DNA from: Alkaliphilus flagellatus
Lineage (GTDB): Bacteria > Bacillota > Clostridia > Peptostreptococcales > Natronincolaceae
Direction: 5' to 3'
NCBI RefSeq assembly: GCF_018919215.1
Contig: NZ_JAHLQK010000002.1
Location: forward strand, 186,001-250,000
Length of the DNA stretch: 64,000 bases
This document shows positions 44,797-53,109 of this stretch, in pieces. The translations under genes and the position numbers were made by a program. The notes under the pieces are model-generated. The model was not told the origin of the DNA. It saw only the letters and a list, made by a program, of their open reading frames with translations, and searched no databases. Within the stretch, counting starts at the first letter, position 1, and each line of letters starts with the position of its first letter.

Positions 44797-45857
44797 ACGC
44801 ATTAGTATATAGTAATAAAGAAAATATCGAAATCGATTCTAGCCTTCATAATGAAAATAGGTCAGCTAGAGCTTTTCGTTCTAAAAAAGAAGAAAAACGT
44901 TATTGGATTTTGCTGATAACATTGATTGCTTTGGGTGCTCTTTCTTCCTATGGACTTTTGGTTTATAAGAATCCAATTCCAATAGATTCTCCTTCTTTTA
45001 TCCCAGTTGTTAGAAGAAGGATGGTAGCTCTTGTTGCAATGATTATTGCTGCAATTTGTCAGAGTTTGTCAACGGTTGCTTTCCAATCGATTACGAATAA
45101 TAGAGTTATAACTCCTTCGCTTTTAGGTTTTGAAGCACTTTACTCAACAATTCACACTAGTACAATGTTTCTCTTTGGTGTTAGCACATTTATAAGTTTT
45201 AGCGGTATTGGATCATTTCTATTTCAAGTTGTTGCTATGGTCTTGATGAGTTTGATACTTTATGGATGGTTACTTTCTGGAAAGTATGGAGACTTACAAC
45301 TTTTGCTTTTGGTTGGAGTTATTATTGGAACTGGTCTGAAGTCTTTGTCGTCTTTTATGAGAAGACTTCTTGCTCCATCTGAGTTCGATATTTTACAGGC
45401 AAGATTGTTTGGTTCTGTCAGTAATGCGGATTCTGCATATTTTCCTATTGCAATTCCAATTGTAATAATTGTAGCAATACTTCTTCTGGCTTATTCTAAG
45501 AATTTAAATGTAGTGTCACTTGGAAAGAATGTTGGTACTTCTTTGGGAATTAATCATCAATCCAGCGTAATTTTTTCTCTTATATTAGTTTCTGTTTTGA
45601 TGTCAATTTCAACGGCATTGGTTGGACCACTTACTTTCTATGGATTTTTAGTTGCAACTTTGAGTTATCAAGCGGCGCCAACTTATGATCACAGATATAT
45701 TTTCCCGATGGCTCTTGCTATAGGATTTTTGATATTAACGGGTGCATACTTTTTTATGTATCATGTATTTCATGCTCAAGGTGTAGTTTCAATTATTATC
45801 GAAATGTTTGGTGGAATCACATTTTTAATTGTGATTTTAAGGAAGGGGACTTTATGA
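44793..45857 (+). CDS. FecCD-family siderophore permease (YclO-like)
   Basis: 354 aa. A ~45-residue hydrophilic N-terminal tail precedes the membrane domain; RRRMVALVAMIIAAICQSLSTVAFQ and LVGPLTFYGFLVATLSYQ fit the second permease of this subgroup. Leucine is often CTT/TTG and valine GTT here, unlike the TTA/CTA-dominated neighbours. Overlaps the ATPase gene by 4 bp. Confidence 0.92.
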   Translation: MNALVYSNKENIEIDSSLHNENRSARAFRSKKEEKRYWILLITLIALGALSSYGLLVYKNPIPIDSPSFIPVVRRRMVALVAMIIAAICQSLSTVAFQSITNNRVITPSLLGFEALYSTIHTSTMFLFGVSTFISFSGIGSFLFQVVAMVLMSLILYGWLLSGKYGDLQLLLLVGVIIGTGLKSLSSFMRRLLAPSEFDILQARLFGSVSNADSAYFPIAIPIVIIVAILLLAYSKNLNVVSLGKNVGTSLGINHQSSVIFSLILVSVLMSISTALVGPLTFYGFLVATLSYQAAPTYDHRYIFPMALAIGFLILTGAYFFMYHVFHAQGVVSIIIEMFGGITFLIVILRKGTL

Positions 45858-46606
45858 TAGAGATTGCTAATGCTAGAAAGTTGTATACTGATGAGGTAAA
45901 AATAGGACCTTTAAATATTAAAATACCAAAAGCTGGTCTTACGTCTTTAATTGGGCCAAATGGTGCTGGAAAGTCTACGACACTTTTGATGATCGGAAGA
46001 CTTTTGGATATGGATGAAGGCCAAATTAAGGTAGCAAATATGGATGTTTCTGAATCTAAATCAGAAGACTTAGCAAAAATTTTGACTATTCTAAGGCAAG
46101 AAAATCATTTTATAACGAGGCTTACTGTTAGACAATTAGTTGGGTTTGGACGTTTTCCATATTCAAAGGGAAGATTAACTAAGGAGGATGAGGCTATCAT
46201 TTCTAAATATATCGATTTTTTAGGCTTGACTGATCTAGAAAATAGATATTTAGATGAACTTTCCGGTGGACAAAGACAAAGGGCATATGTAGCAATGGTT
46301 TTGTGCCAAGAGACTGAATATGTACTTTTGGATGAGCCTCTGAATAATCTGGATGTTGCTCGTTCTGTTCAAATGATGAAGCATTTAAGGTATGCTGCTA
46401 ATGAATTTGGAAGAACAATTCTGACTGTTATGCATGATATAAATTTTGCAGCCAAATATTCTGATAGAATTTGTGCTATGAAAGATGGACAAATTGCCGC
46501 TTTTGGAACAGTAGAAGAGGTTATGGACCCAGAACTTTTGACAGATATTTTTGAAACGAAAATAGAAATTATCGATGGTCCTCATGGGCCAGTAGCGATT
46601 TATTAA
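45854..46606 (+). CDS. Siderophore ABC transporter ATPase (YclP-like)
   Basis: 250 aa. Walker A GPNGAGKST, Q-loop LRQENHF, signature LSGGQRQR, Walker B YVLLDEPLNNLD, H-loop VMHDIN. Last gene of the four-gene operon, terminated at 46660-46692. Confidence 0.93.
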   Translation: MIEIANARKLYTDEVKIGPLNIKIPKAGLTSLIGPNGAGKSTTLLMIGRLLDMDEGQIKVANMDVSESKSEDLAKILTILRQENHFITRLTVRQLVGFGRFPYSKGRLTKEDEAIISKYIDFLGLTDLENRYLDELSGGQRQRAYVAMVLCQETEYVLLDEPLNNLDVARSVQMMKHLRYAANEFGRTILTVMHDINFAAKYSDRICAMKDGQIAAFGTVEEVMDPELLTDIFETKIEIIDGPHGPVAIY

Positions 46607-46659
46607 TTATAAGATTAAATAAAAAATTGTTTTGTTAAAGACAATTTTCAGTTTTTTAG

Positions 46660-46692
46660 AAAGTAGAGTGAAAATTTTGCTCTACTTTTTTT
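46660..46692 (+). terminator. Terminator of YclNOPQ-like operon
   Basis: AAAGTAGAG...CTCTACTTT stem followed by a T-run; a weaker AATTGT...ACAATT hairpin precedes it. Confidence 0.85.
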
Positions 46693-46744
46693 GGTGCGCC
46701 CAGTAGTGGGGTTTTCTTTTTATTAGATTTATTGTAACATTTTT

Positions 46745-46773
46745 AGCAGGATATTAGGATAATAAAAGAGAAG
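46745..46773 (+). promoter_or_regulatory. SigH-like promoter before NUDIX gene
   Basis: AGCAGGATATT, 11 bases after the TT, AGAGAAG; nearly the same element as at 40519-40547. Matches sigma-H spacing with G for the final T of the -10. Confidence 0.4.
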
Positions 46774-46813
46774 GTATTTAATAAATATACTATGAATAAA
46801 AAGGAGTGATTTT

Positions 46814-47227
46814 ATGCTAAAAGTGGACTTCTATGAGTTAAATACAGTGGAAGATAGTAAACTTCTATTTGCCGTTATTATGGCTAGGTATGAAGGGAAA
46901 TGGATATTTGTAAGGCATAAGGACAGAACAACTTGGGAAATTCCAGGTGGACACAGAGAAGAAAACGAGAATATAGAATTTACTGCTTCAAGAGAATTGA
47001 CTGAAGAAACTGGAGCAAAGGATTTTACTATTACACCTGTATGTATTTATTCAGTAGATGGAGGAAAGAGCAAATCTTTTGGCCAGTTGTTTTATTCTGA
47101 AGTGCACTGTCTTGACGAATTACCTAATTATGAAATAGGTGAAATTAAACTATTTAATAGTTTACCTGAAAATTTAACATATCCTTTAATTCAACCACAC
47201 CTATTTAACTTAATATTTAATAAATAA
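46814..47227 (+). CDS. NUDIX hydrolase
   Basis: 137 aa. Complete Nudix box: GGHREENENIEFTASRELTE followed by ETGA, matching GX5EX7REUXEEXGU. It hydrolyses a nucleoside diphosphate linked to another moiety. An 8-oxo-dGTP type clean-up role is possible but cannot be deduced. Ribosome site AAGGAG. Confidence 0.9.
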   Translation: MLKVDFYELNTVEDSKLLFAVIMARYEGKWIFVRHKDRTTWEIPGGHREENENIEFTASRELTEETGAKDFTITPVCIYSVDGGKSKSFGQLFYSEVHCLDELPNYEIGEIKLFNSLPENLTYPLIQPHLFNLIFNK

Positions 47228-47250
47228 AATCAGTATCGACAGATTATTAA

Positions 47251-47477
47251 TTATCCAATTCTCAGGTTACTTTTACCGTATTCAACAATGATGATGTTAT
47301 AAAATGTAATAACGAATTTTTTGGTGAAGAGGCTTACAAGGCTAAATTTAAAAAGTCCGATGGGCTAAAAAAATAGATGTTAATTTAAAAGGAGCTAATA
47401 ATATCATAATAGAGTTTTCTGTTGATAAAAAAAGTGATTTAAATTATTTTCTTTTATTAGATCCAAAATTAAATTAG
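47251..47477 (+). pseudogene. Frameshifted remnant, possibly of a carbohydrate-binding (NPCBM-like) protein
   Basis: Two adjacent frames read ...GEEAYKAKFKKSDGLKK* and KKIDVNLKGANNIIIEFSVD to a stop at 47475. Adding one A in the 7-A run at ~47365 joins them. The IDVNLKGANNIIIEF segment resembles NPCBM beta-sandwich modules. There is no start codon or ribosome site upstream, so it is a 5'-truncated relic. Family call is tentative. Confidence 0.42.
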
Positions 47478-47564
47478 AATGATAAAGTATAAGAGCTATC
47501 AAAAGCATTAGGGACGGTTATTTTTGATTTTGAGAGTCTATAACCTAGATCAACAAAAAATATA

Positions 47565-47591
47565 GAAAACCTCACTTACAGTGAGGTTTTC
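47565..47591 (-). terminator. Terminator of choline two-component genes
   Basis: GAAAACCTCAC-TTACA-GTGAGGTTTTC; on the minus strand followed by TATATTTTTT, right after the response-regulator stop. Confidence 0.85.
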
Positions 47592-47596
47592 GCAGT

Positions 47597-48367
47597 TCAA
47601 TCATCTGATTTTAGTGAATATGCCTTTTTTCTATATGTCTGTGGAGTCATGTTCATCTGCGCACAGAATACCCTATTAAAATAAGATGGATCTGAGAAAC
47701 CACATTCAGATGAAATCCGATAAGCAGGATAATTGGTTGTCTCCAATAATCTGCAGGCATATTGAATTCTCAGTTGAGTGATATACTCAGTAAATGCAAC
47801 GCCCATTTCCTTTTTAAAAATACGACTGAAATATTTAGGATGCATAAACACCTTGGATGCAACCATTTCCAAAGTTAATTTTTCTCTCAAATGTTCTTTT
47901 ATATATTTTATGGATTCATTGATGAAGTATTGTTGCTCATCCTCGATATTCATATTATTTTCTTTAGGCTTGTCCTCTATTAGAATATGACTGTTGGATG
48001 TCGTTTTTAACATTTTCTGAAATATCTCTTTGAAGACGGTAGGTTTGACAGGCTTTAAAAGATATTCGAAAACCCTAAGATTGATGGCTTTTTGAGCATA
48101 TGAAAAGTCTGAATGGGCGGACAAAATAGTGATGCAAACGTTAGGTAGAAATTTCCTGATCTCCTGAATGGCAGTCAGACCATCTATTTCAGCAATCATT
48201 AAATCCATTATAATAATATTCGGTCTATACTGCCTTGCCAATTGAACAGCTTGAACTCCACTTCCACAAGTCAGTAGCTTATCCTCCGGAAGAAGCTGGT
48301 CAAGCACAACTGTTTTGAGGAACTCTTGTTCAAGTATTTCATCTTCTACAATTAATACCACATTCAT
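47597..48367 (-). CDS. AraC-type response regulator of the choline BMC locus
   Basis: 256 aa, taking the ATG at 48367 (MNVVLIVEDE). Receiver with EDE, phospho-Asp in IIMDLM and Lys in YLLKPV; AraC helix-turn-helix pair in the last 100 residues (VASKVFMHPKYFSRIFKKEMG; ISSECGFSDPSYFNRVFCAQM). It overlaps the PocR-kinase gene by 29 bp. By position it should activate the microcompartment operon, perhaps through the 18-bp direct repeats at 52878-52913. Confidence 0.9.
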   Translation of the reverse strand: MNVVLIVEDEILEQEFLKTVVLDQLLPEDKLLTCGSGVQAVQLARQYRPNIIIMDLMIAEIDGLTAIQEIRKFLPNVCITILSAHSDFSYAQKAINLRVFEYLLKPVKPTVFKEIFQKMLKTTSNSHILIEDKPKENNMNIEDEQQYFINESIKYIKEHLREKLTLEMVASKVFMHPKYFSRIFKKEMGVAFTEYITQLRIQYACRLLETTNYPAYRISSECGFSDPSYFNRVFCAQMNMTPQTYRKKAYSLKSDD

Positions 48368-49562
48368 CGCTAGCACCTCCCAATGGTTGTGTTGGAATCG
48401 TGATAGTTACTGTACTTCCAGAGTAGTCAGACTTTACGATTTCCAATCCGTAACGTTCTCCATAATATTGTTTTAAACGTTTATCCGTACTTCTAAACCC
48501 TAGACCCGATTTATTTTCAGACTGTTGTATTTTATCTAAAACATCCTTTGGGAAACCATTTCCATTATCCGCAATGGAAATAACGATCACCTTTTTATAT
48601 CTTTCTGCGTAAATACTGATTTTACCCCCATCACGTTTTGGTGTGATACCATGAATAAGGGCGTTCTCAACAATGGGTTGTATTACCATATTGGGGATTC
48701 TGTAAGATTTAATTTTCTCTGGGACGTCTATGGTATATTCTAAACGATTTTTAAATCGTACCTTTTGTATATACAAATATTTTTCTATGTTGTCTATTTC
48801 AGAAGCTATAGTATGAAGCTGGTCATCTTGCTTTAAATTGTATCGTAGCAAATCGGAAAGACAGTAGATAAGTTCCTCTGTTGTATGGGAATGCTCAAAA
48901 TACGCGATTCGGGCGATACAGTTCAAGGTATTAAACAAAAAATGTGGGTTAATTACTAAAGACATGTTTTTAGCTTCTAGATCGATAATCTTTTTCTCAA
49001 GCATTTCCTTCTCAATTGATAACCTTGCCACATTTGAATCCACATGACTAACACTCTCTGATAAGTCAAGAGAAATATTATTAGCAATGTGGCGGCACAA
49101 CTGTTCGTGTATCTTAATTTTATTTAATTCTACAGTTTTCAATGCAGCAATAGCCTTAGCGATAAATTCTAATTCAACGTTTCTGTCATTTTTTAGAGAC
49201 TGGACATCAATCATATATTTTTTATATTCTGTATCCTGCGAATATACCTGCATACCAGCTATATAACCCAAAGTCTCATCTTTCACCTTAATAGGTAAAC
49301 AGATGTTTTGGAGTCCATATCGGCAGACAAAGCTACTCTCCTGATGGGGATTGAACTGACTTTTGTAGTCGCAGCATACCTGACCTCTCTTTTCCATGCA
49401 TACATGGCTGCAAAAATCTGGGGCTGGGATAAGCTCAAGCAAAATATCGCCATTTGTATCTACCAAAAATAAGGAAATATCTGATAAGGATAAAATACCA
49501 CTATAGCGGGTATATAAATTGGAATTTATAAATTTTTTAAGTGGATTATCGACTTTATTCAT
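48339..49562 (-). CDS. PocR-domain sensor histidine kinase
   Basis: 407 aa from the ATG at 49562 with GGAAGGTG upstream; an earlier ATG lacks a site. Residues ~15-165 form a PocR sensory domain with its typical cysteines (FCSHVC, CC, VCRYG) and IKVKDETLGYIAGMQV. A coiled coil leads to a LytS-type His_kinase domain (NPHFLFNTLNCIARI; PIVENALIHGI; DNGNGF). There are no membrane segments: it senses a cytosolic molecule. PocR domains regulate propanediol and other BMC operons, so choline or its breakdown product is the likely signal. Confidence 0.9.
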   Translation of the reverse strand: MNKVDNPLKKFINSNLYTRYSGILSLSDISLFLVDTNGDILLELIPAPDFCSHVCMEKRGQVCCDYKSQFNPHQESSFVCRYGLQNICLPIKVKDETLGYIAGMQVYSQDTEYKKYMIDVQSLKNDRNVELEFIAKAIAALKTVELNKIKIHEQLCRHIANNISLDLSESVSHVDSNVARLSIEKEMLEKKIIDLEAKNMSLVINPHFLFNTLNCIARIAYFEHSHTTEELIYCLSDLLRYNLKQDDQLHTIASEIDNIEKYLYIQKVRFKNRLEYTIDVPEKIKSYRIPNMVIQPIVENALIHGITPKRDGGKISIYAERYKKVIVISIADNGNGFPKDVLDKIQQSENKSGLGFRSTDKRLKQYYGERYGLEIVKSDYSGSTVTITIPTQPLGGASDECGINCRR

Positions 49563-49795
49563 TCTTATAATACACCTTCCCGACATGCAATTCTTAATTG
49601 AAAAAATAAAAACTGCTGAGTTTATATTAGCTGAAAAGACTTTTTCAAATTTTAAAAAGCTTCTGTTGTTGTTATTTTAATATATAATATTAACAAAGTA
49701 AATAACATATCTTGGTTTACAATAAATAGCACACCCAAAAAAGACTACAGATATTTTCAAGATATTAGCTTTTATCGGGTATAAGCAATAAATAA

Positions 49796-49823
49796 ACCTC
49801 CCCTTTGTAAGAAATGGGGAGGT
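49796..49823 (-). terminator. Terminator of iron alcohol dehydrogenase gene
   Basis: ACCTCCCC-N12-GGGGAGGT, with TTTATTTATT on the minus side. The rest of 49587-49875 has no other clear feature. Confidence 0.75.
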
Positions 49824-49875
49824 CATTTCGAGAATAAAATATTTTTTATCTAATTTTTATGATTTTGAAGATTTA

Positions 49876-51033
49876 TTAATAACACTTTTGATAAATTCTA
49901 ATCAGATCTTCCTTAGAAGGTTGTTTTGGATTAGTAGGTGTACAGCGATCAAGCATGGCTGTTTGAGCCATTTGGTCCAGTGCTTTCTCAAATTCAGCTT
50001 GCTCAATTCCAAGGGCCCTTATATTATCTTCAATACCCAGTGCTTTTTTTAGTCTGCTAACAGCAAGCATGAAATTAACAGCTCCTTCACGACGTGTCCT
50101 AGCGGGAAGCTGCAGAACTGTTGCCAGTTTTGCGTATTTTTCGGTAGCATAACCGCTGGCACTTCCATCTAAGTCGGAGTTGAACTCCATCACTGCATCT
50201 AACATAAGTGCATTAGAGCGACCATGTGCAATGTGAAAAGTCCCTCCAAAAGCATGGGCAAGGCTATGATTGATGCCAAGACCTGTATTTGTAAATGCCA
50301 TTCCTGCCATACAGGAAGCATTCTGAACACGATCCCTAGCATTAGCATTATTTATGTCTTTGTAGAGGGTTTCAAGATTTTCGAATATAAGTTTGATTGC
50401 TTTTTCCGCAAGAGCATCTGTAAAGTCCGTTGCATTTGTGGAAACATAAGCCTCTATAGCATGAACTAAAACATCTATTCCTGTATCTACTACTACACGT
50501 TGGGGGACATGCTGAATACAGGTGGAGTCTAGTATAGCAATATCTGGTGCTATAAACTCGTCTACGATGCATACCTTTTCCCCCTCATCAGAGGTAATGA
50601 CGGAAAAGTCAGTTACTTCAGAGCCAGTTCCACTTGTAGAAGGAATCGCAATAAAGAGTGGTTTTTTTATTTCCATACCCTCTATGCTTCCAAACTTCCA
50701 TGCAAAATAAAGAATTCCTTTGGCAGTATCAATGGCAGAACCTCCGCCGATTGCAACTAAAACATCTACATCACTTTCATTATAGAGCTTTAGCCCGTCT
50801 GCAATTACTTTAACATCAGGATCAGGGCGCACCCCTGAAAAAACTTTAGAGCTTATTCCCGCTTCGCTTAAGTAGTCTACCGTTTTTTGAAGATATCCCA
50901 ATGTTTCCATTATGGAATCAGCAACAATAAATGCTCGAGATCCGGAAACCTCTTTTAAAAGCTGTAGGGATTGATTGTTAAAATGAACCTTCGATTTAAG
51001 TATAAATTTATCTTTTATAGTAATTACCTCCAT
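49876..51033 (-). CDS. Iron-containing alcohol dehydrogenase (EutG/CutO-like)
   Basis: 385 aa. NAD-binding GGGSAIDTAKG (~95) and metal ligands in DTGIDVLVHAIEAY and HSLAHAFGGTFHIAHG (Asp plus three His) of group III alcohol dehydrogenases. In the choline pathway it would reduce acetaldehyde to ethanol, regenerating NAD+ for the aldehyde dehydrogenase. It is transcribed away from the main BMC operon with its own promoter region. Confidence 0.9.
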   Translation of the reverse strand: MEVITIKDKFILKSKVHFNNQSLQLLKEVSGSRAFIVADSIMETLGYLQKTVDYLSEAGISSKVFSGVRPDPDVKVIADGLKLYNESDVDVLVAIGGGSAIDTAKGILYFAWKFGSIEGMEIKKPLFIAIPSTSGTGSEVTDFSVITSDEGEKVCIVDEFIAPDIAILDSTCIQHVPQRVVVDTGIDVLVHAIEAYVSTNATDFTDALAEKAIKLIFENLETLYKDINNANARDRVQNASCMAGMAFTNTGLGINHSLAHAFGGTFHIAHGRSNALMLDAVMEFNSDLDGSASGYATEKYAKLATVLQLPARTRREGAVNFMLAVSRLKKALGIEDNIRALGIEQAEFEKALDQMAQTAMLDRCTPTNPKQPSKEDLIRIYQKCY

Positions 51034-51509
51034 TCGTAGGAAATTTTATTAAACAACATAAATAAGTTAATTAATTAACATATCAAGTTAAGCTAATGAT
51101 TATTTATGATATCATACAAAACAATGGTTTTATTGAAGATTCACCATATAATTGTAGTACTATTGTATCTGATTGAAATCCGACATTGTACAAAATCTTT
51201 CTTCTTGAATAATGTCTGTTTAATGTGAATAAAGGTTTACTCTATGTTCAATGATTATCTATAAAAATATCAGTTTTTTATAGCATAAAAATGGTAACTG
51301 TCCTAAATAGTTCAGATAGCGTGAACTGGAAGTATGTATAAAGTAATGTATTGATTCTCTAGACTATTCTTGTTATAATAGATTAAACTTCCATTGGTTA
51401 ACGACTCGCTTTTTAGGTTATTGCTTTCATTTAGAAAGCTGTACCTATCTGAAAATTGGATCCTCATAATGAGAAATAATAAATTTTAATATGTATGGTG
51501 GAATTATTG
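51034..51509. other. Intergenic control region between alcohol dehydrogenase and kinase-like gene
   Basis: About 475 bp, A/T-rich, containing the divergent upstream regions. I see no gene and no convincing operator; the 18-bp repeat found at 52878 does not recur here. Confidence 0.5.
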
Positions 51510-52424
51510 ATGAAAATAGAAGAAATAGTACAAAAAAAGCTACGTATCGTTTTTAACGATGAAAGTATTGTATTCGATAAATCTCGTTTTACAGGTGGGC
51601 TTACTAATTACAACTATATTATGAATATCAAGGGCAAGGAATATGTTATTCGGCAACCAGGTGGTATGACAGATCAGATGATTGACCGAAAAATTGAAAA
51701 GATTAATAATAATATTGCATCGGAGCTGGGATTGAATTCTGAGTGTATTTATTTTGATGAGATCAACGGGATTAAAATTAGCGCATACATTCAAAACAGC
51801 AAAAACATTGCTCTTTCAAATCCACATTGTCCTACTAACTTGAGAGCTGTATCTAGTTTAATGAAAAAAACCCACTCTAGCCCAAAGTATTTTCCTAACT
51901 CCTTTGATTTTCAGACTGAGTTAAATAAATATGAACAGATAGTTAAAAAGCTTAACGGTGATTTTTTCTTTGATTATACTACATTGAAAAAACAACTACT
52001 TGACTTTTTAAAAGAAAATGTGAAAAATGTAATTTCTGTCCCCTGCCATAACGACACAGTTCCTGAAAACTTTGTTCTTGATAATAATGGCAGAACATAT
52101 CTTATAGACTGGGAATATTCTGGAATGAACGATCCAAGCTGGGATGTGGCTGCGTATATTCTGGAGTCGAAGCTAACAGAAGAGTCAATTGAATACCTTA
52201 TTTTGGATTACTATGGACAATTACCCACACCTGAAGAAGTATTAAAAATAAAATGCTTTATGTTAGCACAGGATTTGCTTTGGACAGTATGGGCATTAAT
52301 CAGACACTACAATGGTGACGATTTTCTGGACTACTGTTACATTCGATACGAACGTTTTCGAAAGAACATAAAGGCAATTACAGTTTCATCGGAATACTCC
52401 ATTGCTGATATGGTAAAGGATTAA
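51510..52424 (+). CDS. Choline/ethanolamine kinase-like phosphotransferase (LicA-type)
   Basis: 304 aa taking the ATG at 51510 (GGTGG upstream); the ORF could start at 51495. APH/choline-kinase fold: TNYNYIMNIKGKEYVIRQPG (ATP-binding beta strands), VPCHNDTVPENFV (catalytic HND), YLIDWEYSGMNDPSWDVA (DWE/DPxxD). It phosphorylates choline or a similar amino alcohol. Placed between the BMC regulator/dehydrogenase and the transporter, it could divert choline to phosphocholine or limit trimethylamine formation. Single gene with a terminator after it. Confidence 0.85.
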   Translation: MKIEEIVQKKLRIVFNDESIVFDKSRFTGGLTNYNYIMNIKGKEYVIRQPGGMTDQMIDRKIEKINNNIASELGLNSECIYFDEINGIKISAYIQNSKNIALSNPHCPTNLRAVSSLMKKTHSSPKYFPNSFDFQTELNKYEQIVKKLNGDFFFDYTTLKKQLLDFLKENVKNVISVPCHNDTVPENFVLDNNGRTYLIDWEYSGMNDPSWDVAAYILESKLTEESIEYLILDYYGQLPTPEEVLKIKCFMLAQDLLWTVWALIRHYNGDDFLDYCYIRYERFRKNIKAITVSSEYSIADMVKD

Positions 52425-52544
52425 TCAGTTATATTTATAACTCCTTCTGTGGGAGATTATTGTATGATGTATCATACTGCAACATTTATAATATATAATA
52501 TAGGGACTTATCACTGGTAAAGCGATAATGTTTAGATAATTTAA

Positions 52545-52580
52545 AAAAGACACTTTGAGAAATCAAGGTGTCTTTTGTGT
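52545..52580 (+). terminator. Terminator after kinase-like gene
   Basis: AAAAGACACTT...AAGGTGTCTTTT (one bulged G) followed by a T-rich tail. Confidence 0.75.
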
Positions 52581-52877
52581 TTTTATAGATATTATGAAAT
52601 AAAAATTTCATTTTGGATGTGAATATTGATGTGCTTAAAGTACAACAAAGTATACAACATATTAGCTAAAAAACAAAATACGATACCATTAGTACAAAAA
52701 AGTTACGATAGTACAATAACACTAAGAAATTGAAGGATATTATACAGCAAAGTAGTACGATTTATGCCATGGAAAAATGCCTTGTTAAGTTATTATTAAT
52801 ATGACAAATTAAAATGTTTAAAAATTAAGAAAATCATAGGTAATCATTGCTAAGTAAAAATAAATCTTAAAATAATT

Positions 52878-52913
52878 AGAATCACATAAAGTTATAGAAT
52901 CACATAAAATTAT
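52878..52913 (+). promoter_or_regulatory. Two abutting 18-bp direct repeats upstream of choline BMC operon
   Basis: AGAATCACATAAAGTTAT is directly followed by AGAATCACATAAAATTAT (17 of 18 identical). It is the only repeated element in the long (685-bp) region before the BMC operon, ~200 bp from its first gene. A tandem direct repeat is the usual shape of an AraC-type activator site, so it may bind the response regulator encoded at 47597-48367. Confidence 0.6.
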
Positions 52914-53109
52914 GGAAAGAGATCATCATTATATTTATATTTTTATATAGTTTTGCAGGAATTGTAATTTAATTTTTTAAGAGAAAACTTTCTAAAGCTC
53001 AAGCCCAAACAAGATTTTGCTATTATTTTAACAAATGCAAAACTATAGCGTGTTTTTTAATGATGATATAAAAAAACAAAAGAAAACCTAAGTGAGGGGA
53101 GTTTTGCTA

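Noticed and set aside
42319-52913. Short direct repeats as CRISPR
   Set aside because: Each has only two copies (42319-42355; 52878-52913) with no spacers of constant length and no cas genes; better explained as regulator sites.
52885-53100. Riboswitch upstream of the choline transporter
   Set aside because: No recognisable aptamer; the only clear element is the direct repeat, which lacks RNA pairing.
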